Both the position numbers and the translations under genes were made by a program. 44,007 nt of DNA from assembly GCF_000388065.1 (NCBI RefSeq), contig NW_009242977.1, positions 2,113,028 to 2,157,034 of the forward strand, given 5' to 3'. The notes beneath the pieces were generated by a model, which saw only the letters and a list, made by a program, of their open reading frames with translations, was not told the origin of the DNA and ran no database searches. This stretch comes from Fonticula alba (Eukaryota; Opisthokonta; Rotosphaerida; Fonticulaceae). Below are positions 30,624-40,370 of the stretch, in pieces. The first letter of the stretch is position 1. Every line of letters begins with the position of its first letter.

Positions 30624-33600
30624 GGCGCCGGAGGGGAGGAGGGGGATAGAGGGGCTGTGCGTATGGAGCGGGGGGGGGGGGGGGGCTAGGAACGGTCGCA
30701 GAGGGATGGGGAGGCCAGCCTGATGGGGGGGGAGACGCGTGAGGGCGGGAAAGAAGGTGACAAGAGATCGAGCACGGTGCGGGCTGATATAGGTGCGCCG
30801 GGAATGGGCCGGGCTGCCGCTGCACCCGGTGGCTGCCCGCCGGAGAGGGGGACCGGAGGCTCCGCCCGCCTCCAGGCCGGGTGCCGGTTGGACTGGGGAT
30901 CCACCCGTTTGGGGGCCCTGCGAGGGCCGGGACAGGGGATGCGGGGAGTACCGCGGCGGGACGCGCGGACCGGTGGCTCGCCCCCCAGTGTCCTGGCCCT
31001 CGGGGGGGAGGGGCGAACGCAGGCAAGACGCCGGCACCCCTGGGCGGACGGTGTGTTGCCGTGGCCCCCGAGCAGGGGGCCAGCGTGGGAGCAGCGTCGA
31101 AGAGCCTGGTCAGCAGGCACTCGGCTCGGCGGGTCGTGTGCGGGCACTGTCAACCAATGCACATGCCGTGTGGTGCAGGGCCGCGATATTCTGGGGGCCA
31201 AATAGACCCTCAGCTGAGGTCCGGAAAAGCAACCGGGCGGGCCTGTGTGTGGGTGTTGCATGCGTGCTGTCCCCCTCGGGCCCCTGCGTGTACCTCCCCC
31301 ACCTGGCCAAAAAGGGGGCCGGCGACCAGGGGCAACGACCACGAGCCAATGCCGCGGCTTGTGTGCTTGTCTGCCCGCGGGTGGCAGGCGGAATCTTGGG
31401 GGCGCGGCGGGTGGTCCCCTCGTACGGGGCCCCCACCGCGCCATGCGTCGCGCTCGGGCGAATAAAGGATGGCAAGAAAGAAATTCGGACCGGGGGAAGG
31501 ACATCCAAATGGCCCCTGGAACAGGCCACCACTTGTAATCGAGACCGGTATTCCGGTTAATGTGACACTTCGTGGGCATTTTTCCCTGGTCCGGTTGTCT
31601 GGCCGGCTGGGAGAGGAGCGCATGCTCCCCCCGAGCCCCGGGTGCTTGCTGGTCCGTCGGATGTTCCCACATTCGCCAACTGCGGGGGGCCTCGAGCCTG
31701 TGGGCGGCGTTGGCTCCGGTGCGGGGCACGAGTCGGTCTCGTGCGGGGGGTCACATGTCCCGCATCTGGCCGGGGCGCGCGACCGGCAGCGAGGCGGCCC
31801 CCCGCCACCATCTGGGTGGGAAATCCGGACGTGGGCCGGTTGCCGCGCAGGGGACCCCCTCGGAGGTGGTGCGGCGCGCTGGCCGGCCTCCTAGCCTTGC
31901 CAGCTTGGTGCGCGCGTGCACGGGCGCGGTGTGACGCTCGTGAGGGCGGCATCCAAGGTCGAAGACCATATCCGAGCCGGGGCGGAGCGTCGAGACCCGA
32001 GCGGGCACCCGTCATCGAGCAACCCCCGGTGAAACAAACACAGCTTCTCACCAGGAAGCCGCCCTTGGGACCACGACACGGACTCTCCAGTCGAACCGAC
32101 GCGTGAGCATGCTGAGCCGCGCGGGGCGCGCATCGCTCGAGGGGATGCCCAGCAGGAGGCCACGCCGCGCCCCGGGGGCGCACACCGAAGGCCGTGGGGA
32201 TGTCAGACACACTGGAGAAGCGTCGAACGGAGCCGCCTCCGCGTCGGCCATGCACACGAACAGGGAAGTGGCACCGACGCCCGAGGACAGGGCGCCTGCC
32301 GAACACGCCAGCAGGCGGGCAGAGGCCCACCGTGCTCCCGGTCTCTCGGTCCGAGTCTGTGCCTGGCCATCGAAGGGACTCGGAGCATGGTTGCCACGGC
32401 CGCCGGGCCGACCGGCGCGCGCGCTCTGCCTTTTTGCGGCGGAAGGGGGGGGGGCATATTCTCCCCCCACGCCTCTCGTGCCCTGGCGGAGTGTGATGCC
32501 CGCTTGGGTCGCTGGCGCTGGAACCTTGCGTTTGGGACATCGGGTCGCGGGCGAGGACATTGGCGCAACGATCGCCTGAGTGCGATCCGCCTGGCCAAAG
32601 GGCGGCGGCGGTGTGTGCGGTCGGGGCACCCATGGCACCAATGCCAGGGGGGGAGGGGGGGGGGCCTGGGCATCGGCGTGGCCACAGCATCCCAGGAGCA
32701 GGGCTGGCCGCCGGTTGGCCAGCCACTGGCGGCACTGTGTCTGGCGAGATCGCCGGCGCCCGGCGCGAGATCGGTGGCGATGGGAACGACCTAACCGGGC
32801 ATGCAGGCGCTCGAGTGCACTGGGGGAACCAGGAGGGGCACCTGGTGTTCGTGGAAGAGACGGTCGCGGCCGGCGGGTTCCGCCGGTGTCGGATGGTGCT
32901 CCCATGCCGATGGCACACCTGCCGGGGGGGGGGGGGGCGGCTCGGAGTGCTGGACATGCTGGCGAAAGGCCGGGGCATGGGTCGCCGGCGGCCGTGGGAG
33001 CGGGCGACCAGGCTCGTCCCTCTGTCGAGAGGATGGATTGCCATGCACCGGCCCGTTGGCCGCGGGCTGTGCCGGCGGAAGGCGTCAACCGGGGCACAAG
33101 GGGGGGGCAAGGCCGGTGGGGCCAGCTGCACCGGCCGATGGGGCGATTGTGCTGGGGACGTCCCCCGAGGAAGTACGCCCATGTGGGCTGGCATGGCAAG
33201 AGCCGGCCAGAGAGGGTGGCGCCGTGCCCGGGGGAGGGGAGGGGGGCCCCACTGTGAGCCCGGTACCAGGACCAGTGCGATGGGGCAGACGGCCCTTTGC
33301 CCCGGCTCGGTGGCAGAGCCCCCCCCCCCCCCCCCCCGGCGGGGCATCAAGTACCGTCGGCACCGGCCGAGAGGGGAGTGCTGCCACGGCCGACGTCTTC
33401 CCCGGGGACTTGCCTGGCCGGCGGGTCCCGGGTCGCCGGGGGCCGGACGCAAGCATGAGGGCCTTTCGCTCGGGGCCATCACGCGTGGGCCAGGCCCCGG
33501 GCGTGGCAGACCGAGGATCCAGGCCGGCGGTCGAAGCTGCTTGGGGCGCATGCAGGCCGACGGACGAGCAGCCCACACCAAGGGCGCGAAAGGGAAGCAT

Positions 33601-35539
33601 GTCCACGCAGCCGGAGGGCCGGGCCCCGAAGGTGCCAGGATCCCGCACCGGCGCCGCGTGTCACTTTGGCGAGTGCATGCCACCGGCGGAGGAGGCGCGG
33701 GCCGGTCGCGGTGGGACGGTGCTTGGGCTTACCCTGCGGCAGGTGACACCGACGCAGCTCGAGGGGCTGAGAGGGGCGCATGTCTCGGACGCTGAGGCCG
33801 GGGCCTTGGGCCACGCTGGGGAAGGACGGGCGCGGGAGGAGAATCGGGACCTCGTGTTTGAGGCGACGCGGGATTGGATGCCGGCGACCGGGGGGCGGGG
33901 TCGGCACCGGGGCCGGTGATGTGTCTGGCGGCCAAGGGGGCACGCGCGCCGGACTGCGGGCGGCAGACAGAGGGGCACAGCCCGGAGCGGAGACAGGGCG
34001 ACAGGCGCCGGTCTGGGACGGACTTGGCGGCCCGGGCTCGACCCGGCCGGGACACGAGCCTGGCGCGTGTGCCGGCGCTCGCCCCGTCCGGGAGCCAAAA
34101 CAACCGACGCGCCGCAGGGCGGGGCGGGCACAGCTGCCCTCCCTGCGGCGGTGGAGATCGGGCTGGGAGGCCGAGTGGGCCATTCGTTGGCACCGTGGCA
34201 CGTCTTCGCGCGCGACGCTCCGGTCTCCCTTCCAGGGCGAAAAAGAGACATAATATAGGCCGTGTTGTATTTTCGGGAGGCCGGGGGGAAAGTCCAGCCG
34301 GTGGGGTCCTACACGATTTCTCCAGCCCCTCTCGCCGGCCTTTTCCGCCCCTGCCATGCACCACGCGATGTTTACGTGTCCCTCTTTTGGCCGCCCTCAC
34401 CCGTTGACCCTCTTCGGCCCTGCTGGCGGGACAGTGGCCACCCATGCGAGGGGGACTCTCTATCTCTCCCTGTCTCTCTTTTTCCTTTCGTTCCCTCCTC
34501 CTCGCTGCGTGTACTTGTCTGCGCATCCCTCGCACAAGTGGCCTCTCGGTGTCTCCATCTGTGTGCGAGCCGCGCGGCGTGTTGGGGAAGCCAGGATTCC
34601 TCGCCTCGGTCACCGGGGCGCGCCCCGGTTCGGGCGTGGCCCCACACGCTCCAACCGCATCTGTGGCGGCGCGCGCGCGCGGGCGCCTTGCGCCCTCCCC
34701 CCTGGCTTGGTCCTCTTTCTCCACGCTGGCGGCTTCCTCTGCGGACAGACCCGTCTGGCGGGCGGCGGGGGGGAGGGGCAGCGTGGACCGCAGGGCACCT
34801 CATGGCACGGGGGCCGGAAGCCCGAGGCCGGGAGGGCCGGGGCGGGGAGGGGAAGGGGGGACAGTGCGCCCGGGGAGGGGCCTGGGCTGGTGGATGTTTC
34901 TTTCCGGAGGGGCGAGGGCACGCAGGATCGGCGCACTATGCCGCGTGAGCGTTGTGTGGTGTCATGTGTGTCCCTCATGTGCGTCACATGCCCACTGGGT
35001 CCGCGGAGCACGCCGCCTCGTCGCTCGCCGAGCATGTCTTCGGACCGAAGTCGTCCATCTGGGAAGTGCCCACGGTGGGGGGGGGTGACCGCGCGCCAGG
35101 TGGTGTGGGAACGGGGCTCGTTCGTGCGCGGAGGGGCGGAGAGGGCTCTACGCCCGGGGCCAGCACACACACACAGGGCCATCTGCCGGGTATTGTGTGC
35201 GAGGGGGGCCGTCGGAACTTGGCTGGGCCGGGCCACGCAGTAAATTCCCCCCCTTGGTATCCTGGTGCGCGGCCAGGCTCCCTTGGCGAGACTGGCCTGT
35301 TTTCGGGATTATACCCCCCCCGGGTCGATGTCTTTCTTTATGGGCGGCCAGCCCCCCCCCCGGAGCCCCGTGGCTGTCTCAGGGCAGACAGTCAACCTCT
35401 CCCCTTCCTGCCCTGCTCGACCCTCTCTCTCTCTCTCCCTCTCTCTCTCTCTCTCTCCTCCCTCTCCTTTGCTCTCCCCCCCCCCCTTTAGTCCCCCATT
35501 ACCACCTACCCACCCCTGTCTCTTCCTCCCCGAAGCCGG
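30624..35539. other. 4.9-kb gene-poor region between divergent genes
   Basis: The first 100 nt (30624-30720) are the pyrimidine-rich leader (on -) of the giant membrane protein, including a 16-G run. The last 130 nt (35400-35539) are the C/T-rich leader of the helix-turn-helix repeat gene. Between them I find no signal peptide, domain motif, tRNA or phase-consistent introns. G or C runs of 14-19 nt occur near 32924 and 33319. Slightly less GC-rich patches lie near 31445-31590 and 34245-34290. Very long open frames, such as one of about 700 codons on - at 31557-33683, are Pro/Arg-rich without motifs and are probably chance. Confidence 0.55.
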
Positions 35540-37630
35540 ATGTTTGCGCCGGCTGCCACCGGTAGGGCCTTGTGCCGGAGCGGCTGGCTGCGGCTGGCGA
35601 TGCTGGCCCGGCAGCCTCCCGGGCGTGGTCCTGCCACCTGGGGAGCCGCGTCGTTGCTGTTGAGCGGGATCCGGCACGCCGCCATCCGGCCCCCCGGCGA
35701 GGGCGGCCCCCCGATGCACCCGCAGAGGGCCTTCTCTTCGGCCGTGCCGAGTGTGGCCACCGGGAACCCGGCGGCCGGGCAGCACCATGGCGATGCCGCG
35801 GAGTGCGCCGGAACGCGCCTCTGCCAGGCCATCGAGCTCGGGGAAGCCCCGCTGCCACAGGGCTTCGACGATGTGGAGCACTTCCGGCTGTTTTTGCGGC
35901 TTGCCGGGGACCCGCGAGCGAATCGGCCACTGGCCAGCTCGTCCACCATCGGCCGACTGCTGGGGATGGATCGTCTCTCGGTGCAGGCCCTGCTGAGCCG
36001 CTATACCAGGGACTATGGGATTGCGCCGCCGAGGCGGTCGGGTCACATCATCCTGCCGGGCCTGGGGCCCGGGCACCCGGTCTTCGAGGATCTGATGGTG
36101 CTGGCCAGGAGGGATCCGCCGGTGGTGGGGCTGACCTTGGCGCGGCTGGTTTGCCTGCCCCCGAGGCAGGTGGACGAGCTGCTGAGTGAGCATATGCCCG
36201 AGCTGCTGGAGGGGCCTACCTTCCAGCGGAATGCGTGCATTCGTCGGCTGAAGCAGCTGGTGAATGTGGTCCCCCCCCTGTCGTATCGCATGATGTGCAT
36301 GCTGCTCTCGATTGACCAGAATTCGGTGATGAGCAACATCAGAAGGCACATGCCGGAGTATGCCGATCGGGCGGTGGCCCGCGCGCCGGCCGACCAGCTG
36401 GAGACGATGCGGCGGCTGCTGTCCGACCGGAGTCTGGATCCGCTGCCGTCCCCGCGGGAAGTGTACACCCAGTCGGGCTTGAGCAAGTCCACCTTCGACA
36501 TCCACGGCCCGTCGCTGCATGCGGAGTATATGATCCGCCTCCGGGGGGCGCTGCCGCCGGAGAAGCTGGCCTCCATGCGAGCGCTGCTCCAGGAGCGGCG
36601 CCACACTCTGAGGACCATGGCCGATGAATTGGGCATGACGGCGCTCACCCTCCGGTGGTACATCAGGCACTATGAGCCGGAGGTCATTGTGCCGGCGCGG
36701 AATAACATCCCGATTCGGCATCTTTCCCTGCCGCCGGACCGCAAGCAGCTGACGCTGACCGAGTATACGAGGCGCTTTTTGCCGGCCGAGTCGCCGGTGC
36801 ATGGCCTGCCGGATGCGGAGCTGGCTACGCGATTGAGCGCGAAGGGCCTCCCCTCCTTGCGGCATTACAAAAAGACCTCATTCAATCCGCTGGTCCATTG
36901 CTCGGGCCCGGGGACCGACCTGCGGCCATTGGCCAAGGACCTTGACGCGGGTCTGGAAAGCCGCGTGCTGGCCCTTGCTGGGATGCGACCGGCCTTGACG
37001 AGATTGGAGATCAGCGAGCAATTGGCCACCACGCATCGGTATATTGCGGATCTGGTCCAATCGTCCAGCTGGCCGGCGGACTTCTGGCTTCACGGGTCGC
37101 GACGGGTGACCCCCCCCACGCGGGAGGAGATCCGCTCGCTGCGGCGCTTGGCGAGCGAAGTCCACCCGGCTGGCGGGCGCATGAAGTACACGGTGCCGGA
37201 GCTGGCTGCCGCGATGGGCTGGTGTCCGGACCGGCTGTATCACCGGTTGCATGAGTGCTGTCCGGAGTACTTCTTCCTGGCGCTGGCCCCGGAGGCGGGG
37301 TCCGGCCCGGGGGGGATGTATGTGCCGGAGGGGAAGCTGGATGCGCTGCTGGCCGCGGTGGAGGGCCAGTACCCGACGCCGGTGCTTCACCAGGTGGCGG
37401 CGGATCTGGGGTGTGCCCTGCCGCAGGTGGTGAACTCGCTGCGAGCACATGCCCGTCGGCAGGGTGGCCGCTTTACGGCGTCCAGGTATGCGCAGCATTC
37501 GGCCGGCCGGGTGTTCGAGTTGAAGCATGTGTTTCTGGAGGATCCGGCGCTGTACTATGTGAATGGGCGCCCGAGGCTTTGTCCGGAGGCCTCCCGCATT
37601 TACCGGAACGCCAAGCAGTATCTCGAATGA
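35540..37630 (+). CDS. helix-turn-helix repeat protein, 696 aa, intronless
   Basis: A single exon from ATG 35540 to TGA 37628-37630. The N-terminus (1-35) has five Arg, no acidic residue and Ala/Leu-rich stretches, resembling a mitochondrial targeting sequence. From about residue 109 to 640 I read nine degenerate units of roughly 45-65 residues. Each has an amphipathic helix (pattern LxxLRxLL) followed by a helix-turn-helix of the type LAxxLGxxxxxVxxxLRxH. Starts lie near 109, 178, 228, 283, 338, 398 (weak), 470, 525 and 595. Good examples are ADELGMTALTLRWYIRHYEP (361-380) and LAAAMGWCPDRLYHRLHE (555-572). No catalytic motif is visible. DNA or RNA binding is an inference from the fold pattern, and organelle localisation rests only on the N-terminus. 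A C/T-rich leader ends at the ATG, supporting the start. I do not recognise a named family. Confidence 0.82.
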   Translation: MFAPAATGRALCRSGWLRLAMLARQPPGRGPATWGAASLLLSGIRHAAIRPPGEGGPPMHPQRAFSSAVPSVATGNPAAGQHHGDAAECAGTRLCQAIELGEAPLPQGFDDVEHFRLFLRLAGDPRANRPLASSSTIGRLLGMDRLSVQALLSRYTRDYGIAPPRRSGHIILPGLGPGHPVFEDLMVLARRDPPVVGLTLARLVCLPPRQVDELLSEHMPELLEGPTFQRNACIRRLKQLVNVVPPLSYRMMCMLLSIDQNSVMSNIRRHMPEYADRAVARAPADQLETMRRLLSDRSLDPLPSPREVYTQSGLSKSTFDIHGPSLHAEYMIRLRGALPPEKLASMRALLQERRHTLRTMADELGMTALTLRWYIRHYEPEVIVPARNNIPIRHLSLPPDRKQLTLTEYTRRFLPAESPVHGLPDAELATRLSAKGLPSLRHYKKTSFNPLVHCSGPGTDLRPLAKDLDAGLESRVLALAGMRPALTRLEISEQLATTHRYIADLVQSSSWPADFWLHGSRRVTPPTREEIRSLRRLASEVHPAGGRMKYTVPELAAAMGWCPDRLYHRLHECCPEYFFLALAPEAGSGPGGMYVPEGKLDALLAAVEGQYPTPVLHQVAADLGCALPQVVNSLRAHARRQGGRFTASRYAQHSAGRVFELKHVFLEDPALYYVNGRPRLCPEASRIYRNAKQYLE

Positions 37631-37659
37631 GTGAATGCACCTGTGTATCACTGGGTGCT

Positions 37660-37690
<31 letters not shown>

Positions 37691-38618
37691 GAGCGGTGGG
37701 GGGGGGTGATATGCCTGCGCCATTCGTGGACGTTGAAACATTGAACTGGATTTGGCGGGTCGAGCAGCGTGACACCGGAGCAGGAGAGGAGGAAGGCCAG
37801 GCGGGGGAGCGGAGCATGTACGTGGCGACGCCGATTGAGAGCATGGGCATCGTGCTGCTGCCTTTCGGTGTGAATGGGGATAGCCGGGGCGTGCCCTCCC
37901 GCCGGGCAGGTGTGAGATGGGTTCGGTGCTTTAAATGAGCCACCCTTCGGCCCGGTATGTTGTTCCTGGGGGGGGGGGGTGCCCACAGGGTGCTCGTGCG
38001 CATGTGTGTCGTGGACCATTGGGCCATCTTATGGTGCAGGGAGTCCTGGTGATGGGCGAGCGGAGGCGGCGCGCGAGGAGACGTACACGCGGGTCCTGCG
38101 GTGGGGCTTTGTTCGGGTCTTTGGGGGCAGGATCGAGCCATGGGCCACGCGGCGGGCGAGCGCCATTGTCGAGTCCTAGGGCTGACTCGCGCCCGGCTGC
38201 CGGCTTGTCGGCCTCTGCCCGGCTGGGAGATGTCGCCAGGGCGTGGGCAAGCCGCCACCAATGCCCAGGCGGCCGGGACCCCCGGGGTCGAGGATCGGTG
38301 AGTGCCTCGTCACCGGGAGGGGGGGGGGGGGGGGGGTTGCTGCCAGCCAATCACGCAGGTGTCGTTTGCGGCGGGCGCCCGGTGGGGCGAATGGAGCCTA
38401 CTTGGAGGCGGTCCTTCGGGATTGGGGGAATAGATGTGTTGCCTCGCGCTGCGCCTTCCTCGCATGCGCTGCGACCGCCAAGGCATTCCATATGGTGCAA
38501 CGAGGGGATGCGGCAGGAGCGGGCGGCTGCCTGTAGCGGCGTGCTGGGAAATGTGCGGGCGTCTGTGTGCCTCTATGCCCGTGTGTGTGTGTGTGTGCCA
38601 AGACATAGGGGGTGCTAC
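37631..38618. other. spacer with (GTT)n repeat
   Basis: A (TTG)n repeat of 30 nt lies at 37661-37690 and an 18-G run at 38319-38336. No gene is supported. Short open frames lack motifs. Confidence 0.6.
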
Positions 38619-40370
38619 CTAGCGGGGGGTGAACCATGCGCCTGGTAGCGTTTCGCCGGTTGGCAGGGTCGGCACATGGGCACAGCCGAACACACAGCAA
38701 TCCATGTGGCCGGCGGGAGGGATGCGCTCCAACCCCCGAGGGGGGCATTCGGCACACGGGTTGCACGGGGGCTTGGTGCAGGTGCCGCAGCAGGCCTCGG
38801 GCCACCGGCATGACGCGATTTCGGTCCCGGAGGGGCAGGCGGCTGCACAGGCGGCCTCGTGCGCGAGCAGCGAGTCAGCCACACGGGGCAGGCAGCGACC
38901 CCTCGAGGTGCATGCGGCACAGTCGGGCGCACAGGGCACGCGCCGGGCGGCATCGGCATCGGTGGGAGGGGTGCCTGGCGATGGTGGCCCTCGACACAGG
39001 CCTGGCATAGGTTGGGTGCACCGGTGCACAGGGTATACGGGGCGTCATGCGGAGCCCGCCGGGCCGGAGCTTGCATCCTCGCTCGGGGGATGCGAGCCGG
39101 TGCATAGGGAGGGGATGCGTGGATCGCGGGACACGCAAGGACCAGGCCCGCTTGGCAGGCGGGACACTTGTCCTGGCTGTCGCAGGCGGCGCACGATCCG
39201 GAGGAGAGCGCGCACAGCTGGCCATCCGGGCAAGGCCGACAGGCATGACGGGCCGAGGGGCGGTGAGCATGCTTCGCCGGCGGCCGGGCGTGCGGGGCCC
39301 TTTCGCGTGTCGATGCCACCGGATGTGCCAGCGGGGGGGGGGGGGGGGGGGGGCGGCACCGCAGGAGGCCAGGCGGGGGAAAGGGTCGCCAGCATGAGCG
39401 GCGCATTTGTCGACGCGAATGCACGTTTGGCGGGCCGATGGGCAAGAAGCACGTGCCCGGGCCGGTGGAGCACACTTCGTCGGGGAATCTGGACTGACAC
39501 GCCAGCCGGGCAGACGCCACTGCCGTTGACGCCGGCTCGGAAGCAGCTACATCGGGTGTAGGTCGGGGCATTGGAGCTGCTGGTAAAGGTGGGGCACGCC
39601 CCTGTGAGCAGGGGTCGCCATGGCAGGGGGTACATGTGGCAACAGCGAGTGGTGCGGGGCGAGGAGCCTGTGGGACGGCCGCCGCGGCCTGCTTGGCTGT
39701 GAGGCCTTTCAGTCGGGACGGCGGCTGCTGCATACGTGGCGGGACATTGGGCGCAGGAGGGGGGACGGGGGGTCGCAGGTGCGGGCAGCGAGGCAATATC
39801 CATTGGGGTGGCGATATCCCTCATGGCAGGAGGTAGGCTGGCTGGGGCGGGCGCGTGCGGGATGTGCGTCGGGGTGCGCGCGGAACAAGAGTGGCTGGTG
39901 GTGTTGGGGAGGGCGCGTGAAGGGCAGCTACCGTGGCCGACCCGGTCATAGAGCGAGGCCCGGCAGTCCAGCTGGAGAATGTATTGGTGCCGGTGCTGCG
40001 GGCGCCACCAGACAGGCGAAAGGGCCCAGCACGGCCGGCCGGGTATGCAGAAGCGCTTCGGAAGCCGCGAAGGCAGGGGGCGGAGCAGGCAATGTACGTG
40101 CGCTTCCGCCGAGGAGAATTCCCGCGGGTGGGAGAAAATGCAGCCACCGCTCCATGTGCGGCGTGGCCGCCTCGCACAGCGGGATCAGCCGGCCGAAAGA
40201 GTGCATGCCCGGCAGTCCGGGCGGCAAGTGTGGCAAGTGTGGCCCCGGGATTCATGCCCATTGGAAGCGTCGGATGTACGCTCGAGAGAGCAGATCCAGG
40301 CGTGTGGCGAGCACAGGGCATTGAGGTGGCGCCGGTTTGGTTGAAGGAAGTGGCCGGGGCATAATGGGCA
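38619..40370 (-). pseudogene. decayed furin-like cysteine-rich protein, frame-broken
   Basis: On the minus strand, CxxC-rich fragments typical of the two intact receptors appear in changing frames. Examples, in 5'-to-3' order, are CHTCRPDCRACT near 40205-40240, CSCFRAGV and CPAGVSVQIP around 39490-39545, DEVCSTGPGTC just after in the next frame, CAACDSQDKCPACQAG near 39150-39200, and CAPDCAACTSRGRC near 38890-38940. The frame changes between neighbouring motifs without plausible donor and acceptor sites, and stops interrupt each frame. I see no signal peptide, membrane span or kinase. It is most simply a decayed relative of the cysteine-rich receptors. A heavily interrupted real gene or sequencing indels at the nearby G runs (39333-39353) are alternatives. 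Confidence 0.45.

Noticed and set aside
31557-33683. A minus-strand open frame of about 700 codons
   Set aside because: Composition is dominated by Pro, Arg, Gly, Ala and Ser. Overlapping frames on both strands are almost as long, no signal peptide, span or motif is visible, and no pyrimidine leader precedes it. Stop codons are rare here, so length alone is not evidence.
37661-37690. (GTT)n tract considered as a coding repeat
   Set aside because: It lies after the stop codon of the helix-turn-helix repeat gene and has no supported frame.
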